From NCBI GenBank assembly GCA_012934845.2, contig WNNJ02002691.1, positions 1 through 64,000 on the forward strand: a stretch of DNA of 64,000 bases, given 5' to 3'. Of this stretch, positions 1-11,134 are shown piece by piece. Within the stretch, counting starts at the first letter, position 1; every line of letters begins with the position of its first letter. The DNA is from Pomphorhynchus laevis. Its lineage: Eukaryota > Acanthocephala > Palaeacanthocephala > Echinorhynchida > Pomphorhynchidae. The notes under the pieces are model-generated. The model made no database searches. It was not told the DNA's origin and saw nothing but the letters and a program-made list of their open reading frames with translations. The translations under genes were made by a program, and so were the position numbers.

Positions 1-24
1 ATATATATATATATATATATATAT
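1..24. repeat. (AT)n microsatellite
   Basis: Pure AT dinucleotide run at the left edge of the window; its true left end lies outside. Confidence 0.95.
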
Positions 25-84
25 TAAGTGGGAAGTTTGAGAAAACCGTCTCCTGGGATCATTTTCACGTGATTCAGCCATTTC

Positions 85-171
85 CTGTTCAAAGGAGAAA
101 TAGAACGACCAGGAAAGGTCGTTCTATTTCTAGTTGTTCTTTCCTGGTCGTTCTATTTCTCCTTTGAACAG
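85..171. repeat. 33-bp perfect inverted repeat (hairpin)
   Basis: Bases 85-117 are the exact reverse complement of 139-171, separated by a 21-base spacer. The spacer carries a further partial copy of the arm (GTCGTTCTATTTCT). A transcript would fold into a long stable hairpin. No coding potential is seen. It could be a miniature inverted-repeat element or a small-RNA precursor; nothing in the sequence decides between these. Confidence 0.85.
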
Positions 172-387
172 TATATATAGTGGATGTAATTAACACCTTG
201 CGTTAAGGTAGATAAGAGGTTTACGGTAATTTCACACATTTGTATTATAATTTCTAAGGTAACAACTTTAAGTTTAATAAAGATGAATGGTGAAGCTAAA
301 ACGACCGATATTTACTTACATTATAGTTGTTGCCTTACATCGTGTTTGTCCCGTTATTTACAAAAACGAATTTCCATAATCATGTAA

Positions 388-655
388 TCGTTTACAAGTC
401 CACTAACCAAAAAAAGATAAATTCAAGCAGATAAACTGGTTAAATGGTTTAAATGGGATCGGATTTGGCGTTTGAATCACGGCAGGGAGGTTAATTGGCG
501 TATATGAATGGGTAGATGATTCCTATAGAGAATATAAGCCACGATGAAGAAGCGGAAGCCCAAGGATGTGGAGTAGTTTATACATGTAAAAGAAGGGAAT
601 TACGGGAACGCAAAGAACATTAATCATGACGAGAATTGTCGAGAAAAGGAAGGTT
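388..655 (-). mobile_element. LINE A1 3'-end fragment
   Basis: The segment matches, in reverse orientation, the RT C-terminus and 3' UTR of the A1 copies at 19.6 and 42.7 kb. The end of the 3' UTR hairpin (CGTTTACAAGTCC) is at its left. It is 5'-truncated as is usual for LINE insertions, and diverged. Confidence 0.8.
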
Positions 656-1296
656 GTCTAATAGCGACTAATTTATCATTTTATTATAAATATATTTCTT
701 TGATTTGAAAATATTTAATATAGGTTTGTGAGCCAATATTGATGGAGTGCATTTTTTACATAAACTAAGCAAAATTAACCAAATGCATCGAAATATTATT
801 TCTGATGTTCTCACTTTCAGTTATTAATTCCTTAATATTTATCGAACTTTTTATCTTAATTAAGTTATATCATATCGGCGATGTTCTTCTCACTGAACTA
901 TCACATCATAGGGATTTAGGTCAATTCAAAATTGATCTAAATTGACCTATCACATCATAGGAATTTAAATCAATTCACCAGAATTGATTTAGAACATTAA
1001 ACGAATCAAGATTAATCCTGGAAGACAGGTCAGGATCATTGACAGCAAATATGCTCATTCAAACCACAGGAGATCATCTGATGGATACTTTCATATATTT
1101 AGGATTGTAGATTCAAATCCAAGCCAGTATCCGCCAAATAAATTTACAGATTCGTATTCCTATATTGCCTAAACCTAGTTTTAACATTTGATATGTTTTT
1201 TCTATATATTGCAATCAACATGTACATTATATTAGATACACTACACCTGCGTTATTGCAGTTCCAATTAGTATAACAACTGCAATCTAATAATTAC
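656..1296. other. AT-rich stretch without a gene
   Basis: No supported gene. A direct repeat, TATCACATCATAGG plus ATTTA with one difference, occurs near 900 and 948. Between the copies lies a short palindromic stretch pairing GGTCAATT with AATTGACC. Confidence 0.6.
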
Positions 1297-1630
1297 TGCA
1301 ATTATTATTGCATGTCTTCAATAATATGATGTAAAATAAATAATTTACAGTTTTTTAAGCATTTTCGATATAAAACTTTGTTTTATATCCAATTTAAGAA
1401 ATAGAAAAATAAAAATTCATCATATTTGCTTAAAAATCTGTAATAATGATAATGTCATATCAATAATATAATAATATTTATTATAATAATCAATAATATT
1501 TCAGTATTTATGACAGTATTTCTAGTTATATTACCGAGAAATGGTAATATAATAATATTATAGTAACAATGACTGTACAGGTATATCAACTTCAAATTAG
1601 GAGACAAACTATAGATGTCTAGTTTGATAA
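1297..1630. repeat. 335-bp direct repeat, copy 1
   Basis: Almost base-for-base identical to 6736-7070 in the same orientation, with only a handful of differences. Homology begins at GCAATTATTATTGCAT and ends just after TAGTTTGATAATA. It lacks convincing coding capacity. The family is not recognised. The pair brackets the decayed LINE G but also some unrelated sequence on both sides. Confidence 0.9.
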
Positions 1631-1910
1631 TAAAAAAGTTTCTGAGATATTTTTTTCACATACAAAAGTTTCTGAGATAATAACATACATTTGAGAAATA
1701 AATAACATACAATCGTTGTAAATAATCGAATATCGAATAAATCATCATCGAATAAATTATCGAACGAAATTGTGTAAAAATTAAACAAATCCATATAAGT
1801 TCAACAAAGTCATCCCGGGATACAAGGGCTCTGACTGCGATAGGATCGAAAGCCGAATTCGCTCCGGACGCGCTCGAGTACGGTCGTCAATTCTTTGGAG
1901 TTGCTTCAAA

Positions 1911-3905
1911 ATGCCGAAAATGCACTCGACGGGTAGTAAGGATAATACACTCTCTAAATCCACGAAACCTGACAAACGTGGTCGTGTATTAAGTAAGGAT
2001 CCTTCGATATCTACTGATGTGAAGTATTGCGATATTCAGATCGCATATTATTCAGCAGGATGCGATCTCTGGGCGATGATGTCATTTAGAAAGGATGTAT
2101 TTCAAACACAGATGGTTGATTCATCTGCAGATTCTGCTCTGTCAGCGAAATACAAGCACTTGAAGGTATTTGCAAACTATTGGAACTGAAAAATACACAC
2201 TCTGCAATGTGCGAACCTATCGTTGCCCAGAATGCTACCCTTGTTAGTTATTGGTCAAGACCATTGCGACCAGTAAGTGCATAATTATTGGAGATGAAAG
2301 ACCACCGACAAATGAAAAGACTACCAGCGTGTGATCAGCGTTCAAAAGCATCGCCACTGCAAAACCGTAATCATGACACATTAGCTAACACTCACATTCT
2401 CCATTCATATGATAAAAACCACCTTAATTACGACAAAAACGACGAGACAAACGCTAACATTGCCAAGCAAGGTGAGGATACACTAGAGTTTGAAAGTCTG
2501 AACGATGATTACGGGAAATTTGATTTCTCCTCTAAATATTGCTCAACACGTCCTTGTTTTTCCGCTTCGAAAAAATATGAGGGAATAATTGTAAGCTCGT
2601 TGGGGAACGTCTAGCTAGTGATGTTTCGGCAATCAGCACAGCTTGTGATGACAGCACTCGCATCGACGAAGAGGATTGTTCGTTGTGATAGCTCTAAACT
2701 CTGAGTGCCCACTTTGATGGTGAAGAATAGTTGCGATGGTATTGATCATTCTATAGAACTTGTTGTAATGTGTGATCATAACTTCAATGTCATCGTTAGC
2801 GACGGAGATATGAGTGTGTTAATTGACCATTGTACTTCCTGCATTGACTTTTCAAATGGAAACGATGACAGATTAGTGAGCCCACTCCATGAACAACATA
2901 CCGCCTCCAGTCAGACGGTATATCATGAAGGTGTTCCTTCTATCAACAAGCAGCGTTTGCGGAACAACTTGTTGTAATGTGTGATCATAACTTCAATGTC
3001 ATCGTTAGCGACGGAGATATGAGTGTGTTAATTGACCATTGTACTTCCTGCATTGACTTTTCAAATGGAAACGATGACAGATTAGTGAGCCCACTCCATG
3101 AACAACATACCGCCTCCAGTCAGACGGTATATCATGAAGGTGTTCCTTCTATCAACAAGCAGCGTTTGCGGAACAACTTGTGGTCCACCACGCTCACTCA
3201 TATAAGCTCTACGAGTATTGGCCATCCTATTCATGCGAAATCAAATCGTTGTAGATTATTGATCATTATTATAAATGATCAATAATCAATGATAATAATC
3301 AATTGATTATTATCAATGATCAATAAATTATTAATTTATTGATCATTGCTAACTTAAGGGAGCCCGTAACGGCAAACAATACTATTCGTTCAATGAGGAT
3401 CAGAACAGTATTCGGTCATTTATTAGTAAAGAGAGTGAAGTAAAATATTTATTTAATCGAATTTTCAATAGCCTACTGCTATCATCTTCAGGAGTAAATA
3501 TTTTTACAAAATATGTTGTAAAAGTATTTTGTAACAGTCAATGAGTGAACAGTCAATTTATAGTATTCGGTCAATTTTTGGCTTCCTGTTTGCCAACTCT
3601 CAATCCGAAACTAGTTCAGGAATTCACGTTTAGTCTGTCTTTCGCTTAGGAAGACCTTCAAACGATTGCCTCGGTCATCTTCGACTACTAAAGGTTGTTT
3701 TCTCTATCGAGGAACTTGCTGATTTGGTATTTTATCACTCTCAACGTATCAAAGGGTCTGGTATTTGTTAATTGAGAGATCTCAGAAGGAAAGATAGGAT
3801 GCTTTTTAAGGCGGCTATGACGGAAATTCGTGATCAGCGCTCAAAAATGGAGCGCAATCTTATGATCAGGAATTTTTGCGTGGTGCAGCGTAGTCATCCA
3901 TCAAC
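1911..3905 (+). pseudogene. LINE G ORF1 remnant
   Basis: The first open piece (1911-2189) starts MPKMHS and resembles the zinc-finger-like N-terminus of the LINE A ORF1 (MPKKARS). Further open pieces lie at 2288-2614, 2705-2977 and 2977-3285. The last part, about 3640-3905, encodes a stretch similar to the C-terminal nucleic-acid-binding region of the LINE C ORF1 (RLGR then lysine/arginine-rich, ending RNFCVVQR). Between 3258 and 3350 it is broken by a strongly palindromic AT-rich block of repeated TGATCAATAAT-like words. It is the presumed RNA-binding chaperone of the element and is non-functional. Confidence 0.6.
2757..3183. repeat. Tandem duplication, 209-bp unit
   Basis: Bases 2757-2965 are repeated head to tail at 2966-3174, with identity running on to about 3183. 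I found no differences between the copies. The unit is not a multiple of three, so the duplication changes frame inside the LINE G ORF1 remnant. Lack of divergence in an otherwise decayed element means the duplication is much younger than the insertion. Confidence 0.9.
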
Positions 3906-3923
3906 TGGCTGCCACTCGATGGG

Positions 3924-4595
3924 TTGACGTGTGTGACGAAGATCTACATCGCGTCATTCAGTGCGACACCTTCACCTCTCCCATTGCAGCACCCCCTCAT
4001 ATCATCAATTCGAGGGTATAAATTATGTGGGAGCAATATTGACATATATTTTGGCAAGGTGATCAGGGACCGACATTGTGAAACTAATGGTCTGATTCTA
4101 ATGATGTCGAATACCTGTGTTCTATTTTCTAAGAAGGATGAGCTTGTGTGCAGTGTTCACAGTTTAAAACCGAATGTTGCCGTATTTTGTGAAACGTGGA
4201 TCAATTCATCCTATGGTGATAATGAAATTAGCATTGACGGATATGTTTGTCATCAGACCGACTGGGCGTCTCGACTAGGCGAAGGGGTGCTGGTTTATAT
4301 CTCTGAGGATCTGTCTTCACATGACATTGTTATTTCGTGTGACCCGAGTGGAAACTATGAATCGATATGGCTTCGTATTTACGTTGCTGACACTTTGTTA
4401 TGTAAGGTGGGAGCAGTTTTCAGATCTCACTTATCTGATTCTGTCATATTGATGGCTGATTTACGTGTGCACGCGTCACATCCGTTTGTCTTGATGGGCG
4501 ATCTTAATATGCCGCATGTTGATTTGTTCGGGCCCTTGCCAATTCTATCCATACGTTCAAAGTTCCTTATCATCTCGATATCAGCTTTGTGTTAA
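3924..4595 (+). pseudogene. LINE G ORF2, endonuclease domain remnant
   Basis: An open frame of 223 codons carries the AP-endonuclease-like fold of CR1-group ORF2: the catalytic glutamate in CETW near residue 90, the GEGVLVYIS strand near 120, and the GDLNMP motif near 193. This domain nicks target DNA to prime reverse transcription. The frame loses homology after GDLNMP. The first 50 residues are unlike other endonucleases and may not be original coding. Confidence 0.75.
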
Positions 4596-4789
4596 CCCAT
4601 CACAACGATCATACAACGACCGATCAAAAATGTTTTCCGAACATATTTGCTACACATTTTGGTGGTGTGTTCTCCGATACAGCTGCTAATCCAATGATTT
4701 CCTCCGTACATCACCCACTAGTTTCATGATCAACAAGACATCATCAAATAGTCATCCCTGACTTTGTAAATAATTCTCTACAGAACCTG

Positions 4790-6240
4790 AAATCTACTAA
4801 CTTGTCGGGGCCAGCCGGAATACCGTCTATTTTTCTAAAGAAAGTCGCATCCATGATCTGCTGTCATCTTACCAGTATCTTCAATAAATGTTTGGAATCG
4901 GACATCATACCCAGCGATTGGCGAGATGCAATTGTAGTCCCAATATATAAAAAGGAAGACGTACCTAAAGTCGAAAATTATCGCCCGATTAGCTTAAAGT
5001 GCATCTGCAGTAAGATTACGGAACGTATCATTCACTCTAGTACGGAACGTCATGCCATAAGCGCAAATATCATAACCACTACACAATATGACTTTCGAGC
5101 AGGTCACCCACCACAGCTAATCTTCTCATGGCTCGTTAAAGATGGTTTTCTTTGAAATCTACGAGTGTAGATGTCGACATTATTTTTGTCGACCTCTCAA
5201 AAGCGTTCGACACCGTACCTCACGATAATCTTAACTGAACTCTTCGGCATTACTTGTTCGATTCATGGTTAATAGACTGGATTGACGATTACCTTCATAT
5301 TAGAAGGTTATATATTCGCCATGATGGGCGTCTCTCCTCAGCCATTTCGATGACATGTGGTGTTCCTCAGGGTTCTGTTCTCTCACCCCTTTTGTTCAAA
5401 TTATGTAAATGAGCTTCCTAATGTGATCCATTCGCCATCTCTGATGTACGCTGACGACTTAAAAATATAGAACCAAATTAAATCGTTATTGGATGTTGAG
5501 TTGACTCTGTTCAGTCTTATCTTAATATGATCCACTCGTAGGCACATACTCAAGGGCTCAGATTAAACGTAGTAAGCGTGCTCATATGCATATTAAGCGA
5601 CGTTTTCCGAATACACAATACTATATTGGAGGATTGATGATCCAGAAAGTCGAAAAGTTCACTGACTTGGGTGGTGATAACATACGACCTGAAGACCAGC
5701 TCCCACAACGTGACTGTTGCATCCCGAGCCAACCGTCAGCTTGGCATGTAACTGCGTGTCTTCCAAAGCGTTTCCGGACCTGATTTTTTTAGGCAATTCA
5801 ACAGCTACATCAGGCTTATTCTGACATATGCATCTCCTGCAACATATCCTACTACAAAACGTGATCGTAGAGTTATCGAAAGAACTTTGAGATGAGGTTC
5901 CAAACGTGTGCGTGGGCTATTCGCTGTATCATATGCCGAGTATATGAACAAATTTGGAATACGGACAATCAAATACAGCCGTGTGGAGAGCGACTTGACG
6001 ATGGTTTACAACATATTTTCGTCCAGTGGTCATCCATGCACCGATATTCTATATGTGCGGACCCAACTTAATCTAAGAGGACATGAACGTTGCTTGTCGT
6101 GGAAATACAGTCTTTTAATTCCTCCGTAGTGTTAAGCAGCCACGTTGTTCATATGTGGAAGAGCCTCCCAATGGAAATTGTGATGTTCACTAATCGGAGA
6201 ACTTTTAAAGATTTCCTTTAAAACAAGTTGAAGGACAATA
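4790..6240 (+). pseudogene. LINE G ORF2, reverse transcriptase remnant
   Basis: Pieces in several frames cover the RT fingers (4802-5155: SGPAGIPS, ENYRPISLK), the palm motif FVDLSKAFD-like at about 5190, GVPQGSVLSPLLF at about 5350, a YADDLKI-like catalytic stretch at about 5448-5470 and the C-terminal LRGHERCL region at about 6075. Stops and frameshifts separate them, so no active enzyme is expected. Confidence 0.8.
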
Positions 6241-6375
6241 TGCATGCACCCTCAATTTTTCTTTAACTGTCTTTTTTGTCTATTTTGTCTTTACTTTCTT
6301 TATATTTCCTTTTTAAATGTTGTGATGCCCCTGTATGAGCCTGCTCGCTCTTTTGGTTGTTTACATTAATAATAT

Positions 6376-6735
6376 TATTTATTAGGAGAAATAGGTAGGT
6401 TTTTAAATTGAAGGTAGATCTTCCCTTACCAACGCTGATTTAATTTGAAATCAGGAATGATTTTAATTATTTTGCAAAATGTAAGACAAAATTTTTTTTA
6501 AATCTAAATGCCAATAAAGCATAATAGTCTAATGTTCGTCAGCCAACATTAAAATAACCGAAACGTGAAAAGTAGGTATTGCATTAGTAGATGATGAGGT
6601 CTATCAATACTGAAATGCAGCACTGCTTTTGCAATTTGATGACTATTTTCATTGTACGCCACTTTAATCTTATATAGGATAAAAGTAGGATGCAGAATAA
6701 AAATAGTCATCAAAAGTTCAACGGTAAAAATGACC
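6376..6735. repeat. Diverged interspersed repeat (copy 1 at about 6437-6575)
   Basis: The part around 6437-6575 resembles 8365-8515: both hold a TGTAAGAC..AAA..TTTT stretch, CAATAAAGCA and a GTCAGC.AACATTAAAAT-like end. No coding potential. The right copy lies just upstream, in the minus sense, of the Penelope-like RT fragment, so this may be that element's end; this is inference. Confidence 0.5.
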
Positions 6736-7070
6736 GCAATTATTATTGCATATTTCTTCAATAATATGATGTAAAATAAATAATTTACAGTTTTTTAAGC
6801 ATTTTCGATATAAAACTTTGTTTTATATCCAATTTAAGAAATAGAAAAATAAAAATTCATCATATTTGCTTGAAAATCTGTAATAATGATAATGTCATAT
6901 CAATAATATAATAATATTTATTATAATAATCAATAATATTTCAGTATTTATGACAGTATTTCTAGTTATATTACCGAGAAATGGTAATATAATAAGATTA
7001 TAGTAACAATGACTGTACAGGGATATCAACTTCAAATTAGGAGACAAACTATAGATGACTAGTTTGATAA
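6736..7070. repeat. 335-bp direct repeat, copy 2
   Basis: Second copy of the repeat at 1297-1630, same orientation. The neighbouring sequences on both sides differ between the copies, which places the boundaries. Confidence 0.9.
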
Positions 7071-7319
7071 TAGTAATAATTAGGAAAATAGGTGGATTAT
7101 AGCAATGTATTTGTATCAATGACTGTAATAAAATAGTGATGATAAATGAAAAATATAAATCAATATTATGAAGTAAAAAATATTTAGGAATATACAAAAT
7201 ATTCCTAAGAGTAAATCATATCCGGTAACTAAGTCGAAATATTTTTTATTTATAAATTAAAAATAATGATAAATAAAAATGAAATAATTAAAAAATTTGT
7301 AATTAATATAATTATTATA
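7071..7319. other. AT-rich spacer, nothing recognised
   Basis: Low-complexity AT-rich DNA with no supported gene. Confidence 0.6.
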
Positions 7320-7620
7320 TCTAGATATGTCTTATCTATCATCAATATTTGTTTTATTAAGAATGAGGCTACCTTGATAAATTTGTTCACTTATTGGATA
7401 AAAATACAAGTATATCACCATTAGAAATTATTAGAAATTACTAGAGTTAAATACACATATATCATTAATGCATCTCAACATATTTCATATCTTTATGTAT
7501 TTAAGATTTATTTTTAAACAGTCATGAAGCTTAAAATATTGTATAAAGCTGAAATAAGTCAGCTATAATTGGGATACTATTACCTCCTATTGGAATACCT
7601 TTTATTTTTATAAATGAAGA
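7320..7620 (-). mobile_element. Penelope-like RT fragment, piece 1
   Basis: On the minus strand a GIPIGG..SIPIIADLF-like motif occurs, followed by a degraded stretch parallel to 8050-8300. The G-I-P-M/I-G...ADLF motif is RT palm motif 4 of YIDD-type elements often grouped with Penelope-like elements. It partly duplicates piece 2. Confidence 0.5.
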
Positions 7621-7727
7621 TGTCCCTACTTTTAAATGATTTGGATTTATAAAATATTTAATTCAATTTTATCCATATATTTATATTTATTGGCACTTAT
7701 TCTAATACAAAGTATATTATTTATTAT

Positions 7728-8300
7728 TCATAAAATTTTTTCTCTTAATAGTTTAAATAAATTTTTAATAATATTTTGTTGATTTATATATTTTACTATT
7801 TTCTGTTTATTGTATTTTTTATAGTAACCTAGTTTAAAATATGTATCTCTTAAATTATTTAAATGATTTTGAAGAAAGCCAATATCGTCACAAATTGTTG
7901 AAATTCTTAAAATTTCATTATTTAATGTATTATATTTTATATTATATGGTATGCATGAATGCTCATGCAAAAATATGTTTCTTGTAAATTTAAATATGTC
8001 ATCTTTACGATATAAATTAATAGTAGTTTTAGTTAATGTTAATTTAATGTTCATATCTAGATATACACCTTCTTTATCATTAATATTGGTTTTGTTAAGA
8101 ATAAGGCTTTCTGGATAAATTTGTTCACTAATTGAATAAAATTTTAAGAGTTAAATACACATATATCATCAATGTATCGAGACATATATTTCATACCTTT
8201 ATATATTTCAGATATATGCTTTAAACAATTATGAATAAATTCATATTCTATAAAACTTAAAAATAAGTCAGCTATAATTGGGCAGTTACGATTTTAGTTT
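7728..8300 (-). mobile_element. Penelope-like RT fragment, piece 2
   Basis: Reading leftward from 8300, the minus strand encodes PIIADLFLSF, then the catalytic core RYIDDICVF, then SLILNKTN and YLDMNIKL. An open 108-codon frame (8054-7728) covers the thumb region, with LYRKDD and a run ending FKLLREKIL. The order palm-catalytic-thumb matches YIDD-type RTs. No GIY-YIG endonuclease is seen. The assignment to Penelope-like elements rests on the RT motifs only. Confidence 0.55.
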
Positions 8301-8364
8301 TTAAAATAAAAAATGATAAAAATAAATAAAATAATTGATGAAAATAATTTAATCATTTTAAATT

Positions 8365-8515
8365 AAAACGATGATTTGATTTAAAATCAGAAATGACTTC
8401 AATTAAAATTGCTAACTGTAAGACGAAAGTCTTTTATTCAATCTAACTGTCAATAAAGCAGGCGAATTGAGTGATCGTCAGCTAGCATTAAAATCAGATA
8501 ACTGAGTCTACGTAT
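8365..8515. repeat. Diverged interspersed repeat, copy 2
   Basis: Partner of about 6437-6575. Shared words include CAATAAAGCA and GTCAGC followed by CATTAAAAT. Confidence 0.5.
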
Positions 8516-8604
8516 TTTACACTATATATAAATTAAAAAAAAATTAAAATTTATTAATAAATTTTAAAATAAAAATATATTTTTGTAAATTGACTAATAA
8601 ATAA

Positions 8605-9330
8605 CAAACACTCCTAGTTCAACTACAGATAAAACTTCCATTCATCTTCATCATCCTAACAATGCAAACCGTTAAGATATTCATCTCGTACCTCCTCCTT
8701 CCTATTCCTCCCCCATCTAAAAACATTTCATAATTATTTCTTCGTTTCACGTACTTATTACTTTCCCTCCTCAATATCAATTCTCAATAATTTACTTCCT
8801 TAAGTCAAAATCATCTCAGGTAACAACTCTGATCAACCGATTCAACACCACTTTTGTCACACATGCTCCAACCTATCTTAATTCTCCATCAAGCATCTCT
8901 ATCATTCGCACTTCTATCTGATCTTCTGAAACTACTCCAGCAAGCTCTGTTCGTCCACCACATCAACGGAATCGTCTTCTTTCGCTAGATTGCTGTATTA
9001 CCGTATCTAACTTCAAGCTTCACGAATCTGCTTCTCAACAATTTCGTCTCGATGATGATGTATCTGCCTTCGGGTCTATCCTAGCAACCATTCTCCCTTA
9101 TTATAATCCAACACCCTTCAATAATATCGCTCCTGTATCTTTTATTCGTTTAAACTAATCCACTAAATCAAATCATCGTAGACCTCTACTCCTTAAAATC
9201 GTTTTCCGGCATAATTCACATGCATCATTGGTACTCTCCCAACATTTTAAACTTCTTACCACTTAATCTAATTGTCGTATATCTCGTGACCGCTCCTCCT
9301 TCTGATATTGCCCAGCTCAATTTAGCTCGC
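8605..9330 (+). pseudogene. LINE A ORF1 C-terminal remnant
   Basis: Matches, in other frames and with stops, the serine/threonine/proline/histidine-rich ORF1 coded at 45.0-46.3 kb. No open frame of useful length remains. Confidence 0.65.
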
Positions 9331-9331
9331 A

Positions 9332-10196
9332 TTGAGAAACATAGACGTGAAACAAACGGCGAGTCATAATTATCAAACCGTCGAATCAACGGAAATTTTC
9401 ACGTCGTTCACACGAGACCAAAAATCCGATGCAGTCATGTCTCTCCCTCTGTCTTATTTGCTTGTCGATCCCGCTCCTGAGCATACTTTTCGTCTTAGTA
9501 TTTTCAACACTCGCTCACTTCATCATAAAGCTGATCTGCACCTTGATATCTTCGATCAATTATCTATCGATATTCTCTGCATTACCGAATCCTGGCACTC
9601 TGACTCTGAAGATCTTGCTATTCGTCGTCTATGCCTCTCTGGTTATTCCCTAGTTGAAGCAGTTCGTCTAATTGTCTTATGCACATCTATTGCTTCTAAC
9701 CATGGCTGTATTGTCGCCATTGCTCGTCACCAAATTTCTTGGCGTAAAATTAACGCTAACATTCATTACACTTCATTTGAATTACTCATATGCAGATTAT
9801 CAACTCTTTTCCCTATGGAACTTGTGATTATATACCATCCAGGCTCGCCGCCTTCAAACGTATGTGCTTTAACGACTTGCAGATCATCTTTCTCACTATT
9901 CATTGTCTTATAATTATTATTTTGCTCTCGGTGACTTTAACATTCGTCTTGATCGTCCAGCTGACTATCACTTTATCACTATAACTAATCTTCTTTCTGA
10001 TTTTATCTATAAATTACTTTCAACAAGCCCCACTCATATTCTTAACGGTGCTTTCGACATCATTGCTGTTCCCAACTGCTTCAATGATTATACTTCCTTG
10101 TCAATTACTGATCATAGTATGTCCGATCATTTCCTTGTCTCTCTTACTCTTACTTGTCCCCATCCTCCTTCTCTGCCTCAAACATTAGCTATTTAG
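9332..10196 (+). pseudogene. LINE A ORF2, endonuclease domain
   Basis: The open stretch from 9332 has the endonuclease start FRLSIFNTRSL (the asparagine of the first motif), then ILCITESWHSD (catalytic glutamate) and LVIIYHPG. A second piece (9903-10196) has LGDFNIRLD and SITDHSMSDHFL, the Asp-Asn and Ser-Asp-His motifs. One frame change lies between them near 9840-9910. Function: target nicking during retrotransposition. Confidence 0.8.
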
Positions 10197-10423
10197 CGAA
10201 TGTTGGAAGTGGACATTAGCTAATTGTTTCATGATCATCTACCCCTTGTGACAAATTCTGATGATTTTTATTCTTATCTAGAATTTAAGCTATCTAATTT
10301 ACTTCCTTTTCTAACTATATGTCCCTTGTATCCTCTCGTTGAATATTTCCCTCCCAGAGCTATTCCACCTTCTTCCCGATTCGACTGATGAAGTTTCTTC
10401 GGCTCTCCTGTCATTACCTAATA

Positions 10424-10711
10424 CAGAGTATTTCATTATTATAGACCCCTTTTTGCATTATTATAGACCCCTATTTGCATTATTATAGACCCCTATTTGC
10501 ATTATTATAGACCCCTATTTGCATTATTATAGACCCCTATTTGCATTATTATAGACCCCTATTTGCATTATTATAGAACCCTTTTTGCATTATTATGGAC
10601 CCCTATTTGCATTATTATAGACCCCTTTTTGCATTATTATAGAAACCTATTTGCATTATTATAGACCCCTATTTGCATTATTATAGACCCCTCCTTCAGG
10701 TTGCTTTGGTT
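10424..10711. repeat. Left terminal inverted repeat made of 22-bp tandem units
   Basis: After the terminal CAGAGTATTT, the unit GCATTATTATAGACCCCTAT TT repeats about 12 times to about 10690, with scattered one-base variants, and then gives way to CCTTCAGGTTGCTTTGG. The right end carries the same array inverted. Confidence 0.95.
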
Positions 10712-10739
10712 TATATTTAAATAAAAATTTTACCCAAGA

Positions 10740-10982
10740 ATGAATACTCGAAATTCAGAAACCAGCAGAGAACATGAAGAAACACGTAAAAAGAGACAAG
10801 TGATTACCAGAAACATTATAGAATGTTTTCTCAATCAGCAGGAAAATGACTTAACCTTTAAGGACATGTCTTCTATATTAAACCTATCAAAAAGTACAGT
10901 AAAAAGGTTATATAAGAAATATCTCAATGGGGATTTTGTTGATTTAACAAATTTTAAAACTGCTGGAGAAAAAAAACAGTGA
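10740..10982 (+). pseudogene. Mariner transposase, N-terminal DNA-binding part
   Basis: An ATG-started frame of 80 codons encodes a helix-turn-helix: residues 45-65 read LTFKDMSSILNLSKSTVKRL-like, typical of the first helix-turn-helix (paired-like) of Tc1/mariner transposases, which binds the inverted termini. It ends at a stop after GEKKQ. The following 150 bases have no clear frame before the catalytic part resumes, so the gene is broken here or uses an intron that I cannot define. Confidence 0.75.
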
Positions 10983-11134
10983 ACTTGAAAAATTTGTCGT
11001 TTGAGAAAAGCATTTTATCTACAGAGATAGCTTCTAACCCATGCGCAAGTTTAAAAACACTGGCATCTACTCTTTCTTCATACAATGCTTTAGGTTCCTA
11101 TTCCAATTCAACCGTCTGAAGAATCACAAAGAAA

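Larger units (their letters stand above)
1795..6375 (+). mobile_element. LINE G, decayed CR1-like LINE
   Basis: From left to right it has a GC-richer leader (1795-1910), ORF1 remnants (1911 to about 3905), an APE-type endonuclease remnant (3924-4595), RT remnants (about 4790-6240) and a T-rich 3' end ending near an AATAATATTATT stretch. The ORFs are broken by many stops and frameshifts, so this is an old copy. The order of parts is that of CR1-group LINEs. Confidence 0.8.

Noticed and set aside
6437-6500. A second hammerhead candidate in the repeat pair 6437/8365
   Set aside because: Neither copy has the full CTGATGA and GAAA core with pairing stems.
1297-7070. The 335-bp repeats as LTRs of one element
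   Set aside because: No TG...CA ends, no primer-binding site next to copy 1, and the interior is a LINE.
6895-7197. 100-codon minus-strand frame rich in Ile/Leu
   Set aside because: AT-rich low-complexity translation; half of it lies in the 335-bp repeat, whose other copy lacks the frame.
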